NCBI RefSeq assembly: GCF_029167645.1
Contig: NZ_CP119147.1
Coordinates: forward strand, 1,116,001-1,180,000
DNA: 64,000 nt
Direction of reading: 5' to 3'
From: Streptomyces sp. AM 2-1-1
GTDB taxonomy: Bacteria; Actinomycetota; Actinomycetes; Streptomycetales; Streptomycetaceae
The position numbers and the translations under genes are program-made. The notes beneath the pieces were generated by a model that was not told the DNA's origin, did not search any database, and was given only the letters and a program-made list of their open reading frames with translations. Shown piece by piece: positions 57,063 through 64,000 of this stretch (within the stretch, counting starts at the first letter, position 1; every line of letters starts with the position of its first letter).

Positions 57063-60000
57063 TCACCCCTCGTCCGCGCCGAGCGCCTCCCGCACCTCGT
57101 CCCGCAGCACCGTCACGTACTCGCGGGTCCATTCCTCGATGGTCTCGCGGTCCCACAGATCGGCCGAGTACTCCACGTCTCCCCGCAGCGCCTGCGGAGT
57201 GGGGGTCAGCACCACGATGAGCTCCCCCCGGGAGGCGGCCGGGGCGATCTCCCGCACGGTGGTGGTCAGTCCGGGCAGTTCGACGCCGGTGTCCAGCGAA
57301 CTCTCGTACGCGAGGCCCACGGCCAGCGCGTCCGGGATCTCGGTGCCCTTGCGTTCCCGCATCGCCGGCGCGACCAGCCTCGGCGGCATGGCGTGCTCCA
57401 TGCCGCGCACGACGGACCGGGACACCTGGTCCGTCAGCGAGGCGAAGGAACCGTTCGCCGCCTCACGTACCCGCAGGGCGAATCCGGTGGCCGTGCACGC
57501 CACCAGGGACTCGGATTCCCTGGTCTCCCTGGCCGCGTACGAGATGTTCATCAGTACGTCCGGCTGTCCCGCCCTGGTCGCCAGCATCCGGCCGAGGGCC
57601 GCCGCCGTGACCACGAACGGTGTGGTTCGGCGACGTGCGGCCAGTCTCTCCACACCCTCCCGCACCTCGGCGGGCACGGTGAAGCTGACGACACCGCCCC
57701 GGCCACTGAGCTTCTCGGGCCTCGGCCGGTCGAGCGGCAGGTCGAGGGTGAAGGGTGCGCCGTCGAGCTCCTCCACCCAGTAGTCGATCCGCCGGGGGCC
57801 GGTCTTCTCCTGGTGGGCCGCCCGCCAGTGCGCGTACTCCACTTGCTGCGGCACGTCGGCCGGCAGGCAGTGGGCCGTCCCGGAGGCGGCCGCGTGGTAG
57901 AGCGCGGCGAACTCCTTCAGAAGCACCGTCACGGCCCACCCGTCGCACGCGCAGTGGTGCAGCACCAGGAGGAGCGTCCACTTCTCGGCGCCGACGTGCA
58001 GCAGACGGACGGACAGCACGTCCCCGGCGAAGGGGTCGTGAGGCGTTTCGGCCGCCTCCTGAGCACGTCGCCGCACCTCCTCCTCCCGCTCCGGCTCCGG
58101 CTCCGGCTTCGACGTGAGGTCCTCGACCGGCATCTCCACGGGACGGGGTTCGAGCACCTCCTGCCGCCACGACCCGCCTTCCTCGGCGACGATCCTCGTA
58201 CGCAGTGACTCATGGCGTTCGGTCAACTGCTGCACCGCGGCGCGCACCGCACCGGGGTCCAGTGGTCCGGTGAAGTCGATCCGCAGCGCCACGTTGAACA
58301 CCTGTGGTCGCGCGTGGCGGAGGTGCTGGAGCGCGAACCGCGCCTGCTGGTCGGTGACCGGGCCCCGCCTGAGGACCTTCCTCGGCGCGCTGCCGAAGAG
58401 GAGTTCGTTCACGGCTCTCAGCGTGGGTTCCTGGTAGAGACGGGAGAGCGGGTATTCGGTGCCCCACTCCTCCCTGATCCGATTGACCAGCCGCATCGCG
58501 GTGATCGAGTGGCCGCCCTGGTCGAACAGCGAGACGTCCGGGGATGCGTCCTCGGGAGCGATGCCGATCTCGGCGGCCCAGATCTCCCGCAACCGGTCGG
58601 CCCCGGGCCGGAGGTCCCCGGGCAGGAGGCCGTCCCCCGTGGGCCTGCTCCTGCGGTCGGGACGGCTGCCCGGTTCCGGCTGCGGCGAGGCGAGGGCGGG
58701 GGCTGCGACCGCAGCCGCCGGGAGGACGAGGTCGGCCGGCGGCAGTTGGGCCCGGTCGAGCTTCCCGTTGGCGGTCAGCGGGAAGCCGGAGAGGACCTGC
58801 CAGGCACGCGGCACCATGTACTCCGGCAGCCTGCGTGCCAGTTCTCCGGCCAGCCGCCCGGCGTAGGCACGCTCCGCCCCGGGGGCGGCGTCCAGGGGCG
58901 CGGCCGGAACCACGTGGGCGGCCAGGTACACCTCGCCGTTCTCCCGCCGGGTTCCGAGGACGGCTGCCCGGCCGACGCCCTCCAGGCCACTCAGTACCCG
59001 GGCGACCTCCTCGGGCTCGACCCGGAACCCGCGGATCTTCACCTGGTCGTCGGTGCGGCCCACGAAGACGAGCTTCCCCTCGGGGGTCCAGCGCACCAGA
59101 TCGCCCGTACGGTAGCGGCGCGCGCCCGGGCCGGCCTCCGGGTCCGCCACGAATCTCTCCCGGGTGAGGTCGGGCCGGTGCAGATAGCCCCTGCCCACCC
59201 CCGGCCCGCCCACCTGGAGCTCCCCCGTCGCACCGACGGGGACCGGCTTGTCGAACTCGTCCACCACCCGCAGGCGCACGTTGTCGACCGGGCGGCCGAT
59301 CGCGATCACGTCCTCGCCCCGGCACGCCCCGTCCCCTGGAGCCGGTGACGCGCTGGAGCCGGGTGCGACCGTCTCGCTGACGCACAGGACGGTCGCCTCG
59401 GTCGGACCGTAGACGTTCACCGCCTCATAGGGCGCTTCGGGCCGGGGACGGGTACGCATCTGCTCCCCGCCCAGAACGAGATGACGCAACGGCGGCTGGT
59501 CGGCCGCCGGCAGGCGCAGCACCTCGTGGCCCAGCGCCGTGGGCACGATGCTGAAGGCGATGCCCTGGTCCGCGTACCACCGGGCGAGCGCGAGCGGGTC
59601 CTTGCGGACGTCCTCACCGGCGATGACGACGGTGCCGCCCGCCGTCAGGGCGGGCCAGATCTCCAGGAGCGAGGCGTCGAAGCTCTGGCCGCACACGGCG
59701 GCGCTGCGGTCCTCGCCGGTGAAGGCGAATCGCGCGTGGTGCCACTGGCAGGTGTCGACGAGGGAGCGATGGGTGAGGACGACGCCCTTCGGGGCCCCGG
59801 TGCTGCCCGAGGTGTAGATGACACAGAACGGCGAGTCCCCGACCACCGGGCCGACCGTGCCGACCGTGCCGCCGACGCTCACCGGGGCCGGGTCGGGCGG
59901 CACCACGGTCACCGCGTCGGACAGCCTGAGGCCGACGGCCCCGCTGCGGTCGCTGATCACCGTGCGGGCTCCGCTCTCGGCGATGACCTGGGACGCGCGG

Positions 60001-63000
60001 ACCGCGCCGAGGGACGGGTCCAGTGGCACGAAGGCGTGTCCCGTCTTCAGGACGGCGAGCTGCGCCACGACGGACTCCGCCGATCTGGGCAGCCACACGG
60101 CCACCACCTCGTCGGGCCGGCCCTCCCCCGACCGCTCGCGGAGCACGGCGGCGAGCCGGTCGGCGCGTTCCTCCAGTTCGCGGTACGTGAGCACGGTGTC
60201 CCCGGCCACCACGGCCGGGTGCTCGGGGCGTCGCGCCGCGCGCCGGGTGATCCAGGCGTGGACGGTGGTGTCCGCCACAGTCCGCTCCGGGCCCTTCTCC
60301 CAGCTCTCCGGCACGTCGTCCCCCTCGGCCACCGCGCGGGTGAGGAGGGACAGCGGGGTGGAGGGGGCCTCCGTCCCGGCGGTCAGCAGATCGCGGAAGG
60401 TGAGGAAGAACCGCTCGACGGTGCCCGCGTCGAACAGGTCGGAGTTGTATTCCAGATGACAGCGCACGCCCTCCGGCGTGTCGGTGAAGTAGACCGTCAG
60501 GTCGGTCAGGGACTTGTCCGGGCCCGCGTCCAGCGGGACGGCCTCGATTCCCGGGAGATCGAACCGGAACGGCTCGGCCGACTGGAACTCGGCGCACACC
60601 TGGAACACCGGGGTCCGGTCCGTTCTGCGCGGAGGGGCGAGCGCGCGCACCACCCTCTCGAACGGCACACCCGCGTGGTCGTAGGCGTCCAGAGCGACCG
60701 AGCGGACCCGGTCCAGGAGAGTCGCGAAGTCCGGGTCGCCCGTGAGGTCCACCCGCACGGCGAGGGTGTTCACGAAGAAGCCCACCAGGTCCTCCGCGCG
60801 TTGCGGACGGTCCGACACCGGGACGCCGATGACGATGTCCTCCTGCCCGGTGACCTGCCTCAGCATGGCCGCCCAGCCGGCGAGGAGGGTCATGAAGAGG
60901 GTGGCGCGGTGACCGCGCCCCAGCTTCCTCGCGTTCTGTGACAGTACGGGGTCGAGTGAGCGGAAGACGGCGCGTCCTTCGGAGGTCATCTCCGGGGGAC
61001 GGGGCCGGTCGGTGGGCAGTTCGAGCACCGGCAGCTCACCACCGAGCGTGGTCAGCCAGTGGTCCAGGTCCTTCGCCGTGTCCGGCCCGTCCGCCGCGGC
61101 GCGCTGCTCCTGGGCGTGCAGGGCGTAACTCCACGTGAGGACGGGAAGACCGGCTCGCGTGCCGTCGCGCTCCGCGCGGTACAGGGCGGAGAGGTCGCGG
61201 CTCAGCACGGTGGCAGAGGCGGCGTCGACGACGATGTGGTGGAAGGAGAGGATCAGCACGTGCTCGTCGCCGCCGGTACGGACGAGTCTGCTCACGAAGA
61301 GCGGTCCGTGCTCCAGATCGAAGCGACGGGTGCTCTCCGCCGTCAGCACCTCCCGGACGGCGGACTCGGTGCCGGCGATACCGTCCACCACAGCGAAGTC
61401 GGGTTCCGCCACGGGCAGTACCACCTGGACGGCCGAATCGCCCTCCGCCCTGAAGACGGTGCGCAGCCCTTCGTGACGGACGACCAGACCACGCAGGGCG
61501 GCGCGGAGCGCGCCGGTGTCGAGCGGACCTCGCAGCCGGATCGCCTTGACCTCGTTGTAGGCGGTGCGCCCGGGGAGCAGGCGCTCCAGGAACCAGATCC
61601 GCTCCTGGCCCGGGGAGAGCACGGTGCCGGGCAGATCCTCCTCTCCCCGCGCCGGCGCCCGCTCCGGTGCCGGCGCCCGCTCCTGTGTCCGCGTCCGGGC
61701 CGTGGGCGACTCGCGGTGCCGTCGCCTCAGGTCGTCCAGGCGGGGAAGACCGGCGCGCAGCTGATCCGCTGTGACGCCGAAGTCGACCAGCGCGACGATC
61801 TCGTCGGCGCCCGCTCCGGTCACCGCCTCGACCACCGGCAGGACGCTGTCCACGCTGCCGATCAGGGCGCGCTGGTCGCAGTAGCGGCCGTAGGCGCGGC
61901 GGAAGACGACGTCGAGGTCGTCCTCGCTGAGCGCCGCCAGGTCGGCGGTCATGCCCAGGCTGTTGCTGACCCCGCTGAACAGGGAGAGGGAGGCCCGCAT
62001 GTAGCGGGACATCGGCTCGAAGGCCCCGGTACGGGCGCTCTCGTGGTCTTCCGCGAGGTACGTGTGGAGCAGTACGGCGACCCGCCCCGCGTCGGGGTCG
62101 AATCCGTGGCGCGCACGGGCCCGGCGGTACAGGTCCACGTTCTCCCGGAGCTGTTCGACGCTCTGGGTCATCAGGTTGGTGACCACGCCCAGATCGTGCC
62201 GGGCCGCGAGTTCGTACGACTCCGGGTTGCCCACCACTGCCGTGTAGAGCGGTGGCATGTCCTGCACGGGCTTCGGGAAGAGCCGGATCTCGCGCACCCC
62301 GTCCCCGGTGGTACGGCGCACCGCCTCGCCCCGCCAGAGGCGCCGTACCTGCTCCACCTGTTCGTACATCTCCTGTTTGTGGCGCCCGAAGCGGTCGGGG
62401 AAGAAGACGAAGTCGTTGGCGTTCCATCCACTCGCCACACCGAGTCCGACGCGTCCCCCGGAGAGGTTGTCCGCCATGGACCATTCCTCTGCCACCCGGA
62501 CCGGGTCGTGCAGCGGGAGCACCACCGATCCGGCGTTGAGACGGATACGCCGCGTCTCCCGGGACAATGCGGCAGCCAGCACGGCGGGGTTGGGGAAGAG
62601 GCCGCCGAACGAGTCGAAGTGCCGCTCGGGCATCCACAGCGCCTGGAAGCCGTGTTCGTCGGCGAACCGGGCCGCCTCCATCAGCAGTTCGTACCGTCCG
62701 CCCTCGGTGTCCGATGGTTCCCGGGGGTAGTCGCCGAAGAAGTACAGGCTGAAGTCGGCCGTGCGGACGGCGGTTCCTCGCGCCGGCTCACGCACCGGCT
62801 CGGCTGCCGGCTCCCGTACAGGCGCGGAGGCGGGAGCCGGTACGGACGGGGTGCCGGGGGCGGGGACCCCGGTGGCTTGGCGGGCGGGCCTCGGTGCGGG
62901 GGCCGGAGGACGGGCGGCCGGGAAGAAGCCGGCCCTGCGCAGTTCCCGGAGCGACTCGCGGACGGCGTGCGCCACGTGCTCGATGTCGCTGTCGGAGTGG

Positions 63001-64000
63001 GCGGTCGAGAGGAAGAAGTTGCGCCACTCCCAGACGTGCACGCCTCGCAGCATCAGGTGGTAATACAGCAACTCCATGTCGGCGCGGTGCTCGAAGCGGA
63101 ACTGCGAGCCGAACCAGGCGACCCGCAGGGGGAATTCCTCTTCCTCGAAGAAGGTGTTCAGTCCCGTGGCCAGTTCGGTGGTGCGGTCGTTGAGCTGCTG
63201 CTGCAGCCGGGGACTGCGCTCCTTGAGGTGGGTGAGGACGGCACGTGCGGCGGTCATCGACACCGGGTGCTGGAGGTAGGTGCCGCCGAAGAAGGTGGTG
63301 TCGGCCGGTGGGCCGCTGGTGTCGCCGTAGCTCCAGTACCCGCCGTCGACCCCGTCCATGATGTCGGAGCGGCCGGCGACCGCGCCGATCGGGAATCCGC
63401 CGCCGAGCAGCTTGCCGTAGGTGGCGAGGTCGGGAGCGACGCCGTAGAGCTCCTGCGCGCCCCGGAGCGCCGGGCGGAACCCCGTCAGCATTTCGTCGAA
63501 CATCAGGACGATTCCGTGACGTGACGTCAGGTCGCGCAGTCTGCGCACGAACTCGACCGGCTGGAGAAGGGGGTTCCTGCTCTGCACCGGCTCGATGATG
63601 ACCGCCGCGATCTGTGCGGCGTCCCGCTCGATCGCCTGCAGCGCCTCCTCGCTCCCGTAGGTCAGCACCGTCAGCTCGGCGACGGCACTCTGCGGGATGC
63701 CCCGGGACACGGGGACGGTCCCCGCGCCACCGCCCCGACCCGCGAAACGCCCCAGCACCTGGTCCGCGTGGCCGTGGTAGGCGCCCTGGAAGGTGACGAT
63801 GCGGTCGCGGCCGGTGGCGGCGCGGGCCAGCCGGATCGCCGCCGCGTTGGCCTCCGTACCGGAGTTGGCGAACGCCACCCGGTCCATCCCCGTCAGCTCG
63901 GTCAGCAGCTCCGCCGCCTCACCGGTCTCCACGCTGCGGGGGCCGAGCCGGATGCCCCGGGAGAGGTGCTCGCGCACCGGCTCCCGGACGAACTCGGGCT
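57063..64000 (-). CDS. Hybrid NRPS: aminotransferase, luciferase-like monooxygenase, C-A-PCP-C (C-terminal part, runs off the right edge)
   Basis: About 2310 residues are in view and the frame is open at the edge. In order (residues counted from 63977): class III/GSA aminotransferase, 1-350 (AFANSGTEANAAAIRLARAA; PLP Lys in YGKLLGGGFP); MupA/Atu3671-type FMN luciferase-like monooxygenase, about 407-750 (ALWMPERHFDSFGGLFPNPA; VASGWNANDFVFFP); condensation, 786-1215 (HHIVVDA); adenylation, 1229-1745 (IYTSGSTGAPKGV, YGPTEAT, YRTGDLV, NGKLDR); PCP, 1787-1864 (DQGGHSITAMR); terminal condensation, 1869-2304 (HHCACDG). There is no thioesterase. The AMT-C-A-PCP-C order matches the C-terminal halves of McyE and MycA/ItuA, which begin with PKS domains, so PKS domains are expected beyond the edge. 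The inferred A-domain code is D-A-L-S-V-G-V-V-L-K; substrate unassigned. Confidence 0.93.
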   Translation of the reverse strand, partial: PEFVREPVREHLSRGIRLGPRSVETGEAAELLTELTGMDRVAFANSGTEANAAAIRLARAATGRDRIVTFQGAYHGHADQVLGRFAGRGGGAGTVPVSRGIPQSAVAELTVLTYGSEEALQAIERDAAQIAAVIIEPVQSRNPLLQPVEFVRRLRDLTSRHGIVLMFDEMLTGFRPALRGAQELYGVAPDLATYGKLLGGGFPIGAVAGRSDIMDGVDGGYWSYGDTSGPPADTTFFGGTYLQHPVSMTAARAVLTHLKERSPRLQQQLNDRTTELATGLNTFFEEEEFPLRVAWFGSQFRFEHRADMELLYYHLMLRGVHVWEWRNFFLSTAHSDSDIEHVAHAVRESLRELRRAGFFPAARPPAPAPRPARQATGVPAPGTPSVPAPASAPVREPAAEPVREPARGTAVRTADFSLYFFGDYPREPSDTEGGRYELLMEAARFADEHGFQALWMPERHFDSFGGLFPNPAVLAAALSRETRRIRLNAGSVVLPLHDPVRVAEEWSMADNLSGGRVGLGVASGWNANDFVFFPDRFGRHKQEMYEQVEQVRRLWRGEAVRRTTGDGVREIRLFPKPVQDMPPLYTAVVGNPESYELAARHDLGVVTNLMTQSVEQLRENVDLYRRARARHGFDPDAGRVAVLLHTYLAEDHESARTGAFEPMSRYMRASLSLFSGVSNSLGMTADLAALSEDDLDVVFRRAYGRYCDQRALIGSVDSVLPVVEAVTGAGADEIVALVDFGVTADQLRAGLPRLDDLRRRHRESPTARTRTQERAPAPERAPARGEEDLPGTVLSPGQERIWFLERLLPGRTAYNEVKAIRLRGPLDTGALRAALRGLVVRHEGLRTVFRAEGDSAVQVVLPVAEPDFAVVDGIAGTESAVREVLTAESTRRFDLEHGPLFVSRLVRTGGDEHVLILSFHHIVVDAASATVLSRDLSALYRAERDGTRAGLPVLTWSYALHAQEQRAAADGPDTAKDLDHWLTTLGGELPVLELPTDRPRPPEMTSEGRAVFRSLDPVLSQNARKLGRGHRATLFMTLLAGWAAMLRQVTGQEDIVIGVPVSDRPQRAEDLVGFFVNTLAVRVDLTGDPDFATLLDRVRSVALDAYDHAGVPFERVVRALAPPRRTDRTPVFQVCAEFQSAEPFRFDLPGIEAVPLDAGPDKSLTDLTVYFTDTPEGVRCHLEYNSDLFDAGTVERFFLTFRDLLTAGTEAPSTPLSLLTRAVAEGDDVPESWEKGPERTVADTTVHAWITRRAARRPEHPAVVAGDTVLTYRELEERADRLAAVLRERSGEGRPDEVVAVWLPRSAESVVAQLAVLKTGHAFVPLDPSLGAVRASQVIAESGARTVISDRSGAVGLRLSDAVTVVPPDPAPVSVGGTVGTVGPVVGDSPFCVIYTSGSTGAPKGVVLTHRSLVDTCQWHHARFAFTGEDRSAAVCGQSFDASLLEIWPALTAGGTVVIAGEDVRKDPLALARWYADQGIAFSIVPTALGHEVLRLPAADQPPLRHLVLGGEQMRTRPRPEAPYEAVNVYGPTEATVLCVSETVAPGSSASPAPGDGACRGEDVIAIGRPVDNVRLRVVDEFDKPVPVGATGELQVGGPGVGRGYLHRPDLTRERFVADPEAGPGARRYRTGDLVRWTPEGKLVFVGRTDDQVKIRGFRVEPEEVARVLSGLEGVGRAAVLGTRRENGEVYLAAHVVPAAPLDAAPGAERAYAGRLAGELARRLPEYMVPRAWQVLSGFPLTANGKLDRAQLPPADLVLPAAAVAAPALASPQPEPGSRPDRRSRPTGDGLLPGDLRPGADRLREIWAAEIGIAPEDASPDVSLFDQGGHSITAMRLVNRIREEWGTEYPLSRLYQEPTLRAVNELLFGSAPRKVLRRGPVTDQQARFALQHLRHARPQVFNVALRIDFTGPLDPGAVRAAVQQLTERHESLRTRIVAEEGGSWRQEVLEPRPVEMPVEDLTSKPEPEPEREEEVRRRAQEAAETPHDPFAGDVLSVRLLHVGAEKWTLLLVLHHCACDGWAVTVLLKEFAALYHAAASGTAHCLPADVPQQVEYAHWRAAHQEKTGPRRIDYWVEELDGAPFTLDLPLDRPRPEKLSGRGGVVSFTVPAEVREGVERLAARRRTTPFVVTAAALGRMLATRAGQPDVLMNISYAARETRESESLVACTATGFALRVREAANGSFASLTDQVSRSVVRGMEHAMPPRLVAPAMRERKGTEIPDALAVGLAYESSLDTGVELPGLTTTVREIAPAASRGELIVVLTPTPQALRGDVEYSADLWDRETIEEWTREYVTVLRDEVREALGADEG

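Noticed and set aside
1..64000. tRNA, rRNA, riboswitch or insertion-sequence features
   Set aside because: No tRNA cloverleaf or rRNA-like sequence, no recognisable transposase, and no riboswitch consensus were found on reading both strands; weak cases cannot be excluded without a covariance-model search.

Overview
The window reads as a chromosomal segment of a Streptomyces species. It has very high GC with strong GC3 codon bias, frequent GTG starts, many genes coupled by ATGA/GTGA overlaps, and above all rodlin and chaplin genes, which are hallmarks of aerial-hypha-forming streptomycetes. No rRNA, tRNA, insertion sequence or CRISPR array was found. One gene runs off each edge: an 8-oxoguanine deaminase at the left and a large hybrid NRPS at the right.

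Purine catabolism forms two blocks. At 0-3.4 kb, on the minus strand, lie a small thiamine-binding-like protein, an HTH_22-type regulator, OHCU decarboxylase, HIU hydrolase, uricase and 8-oxoguanine deaminase. Together they take urate towards allantoin and recover deaminated guanine derivatives. At 25.3-32.5 kb a three-subunit xanthine dehydrogenase operon with its XdhC maturation factor is divergent from a PucR-family regulator, and it supplies urate to the first block. A 29-bp tandem repeat sits inside the uricase operon and a perfect inverted repeat lies upstream of the OHCU gene.

Between these blocks (3.8-25 kb) are mostly independent units: a zinc-ribbon/Mrr-like protein, a GNAT acetyltransferase, an acyl-CoA synthetase, an AlkZ-like DNA glycosylase, a DMT and two MFS transporters, a secreted nuclease with a lamin-tail domain, a secreted amidase with two peptidoglycan-binding domains, and a large subtilase. 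A compact ACP/ketosynthase/hydrolase operon facing a nitroreductase (14.5-18 kb) looks like a small dedicated acyl pathway.

The 32.5-52.5 kb region holds regulators (GntR, TrmB/LuxR-like, LysR), an iron-box-controlled FhuF-type siderophore reductase, a DUF2637 membrane protein, an RsbW-like ATPase, a secreted RNase Sa-type ribonuclease, a PoxB-like TPP enzyme, a probably inactive PP2C-like protein, an MFS/LysR pair and the GTPase RsgA. RsgA has a 24-codon leader peptide and its ribosome-binding site lies in a hairpin. The 43-47.4 kb stretch is the most accessory-looking part, with a nonapeptide-repeat membrane protein, degraded coding fragments, a PAF-acetylhydrolase-like lipase and a broken PPOX-family gene.

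At 53-57 kb is a surface-coat locus: three rodlin genes, one short chaplin and one small secreted protein. Each rodlin has a good match to a sigma-BldN promoter (16-bp spacer in all three). At 57-64 kb an incomplete NRPS shows aminotransferase, MupA/Atu3671 luciferase-like monooxygenase, C, A, PCP and terminal C domains. This resembles McyE/MycA-type hybrid synthases with an added monooxygenase.
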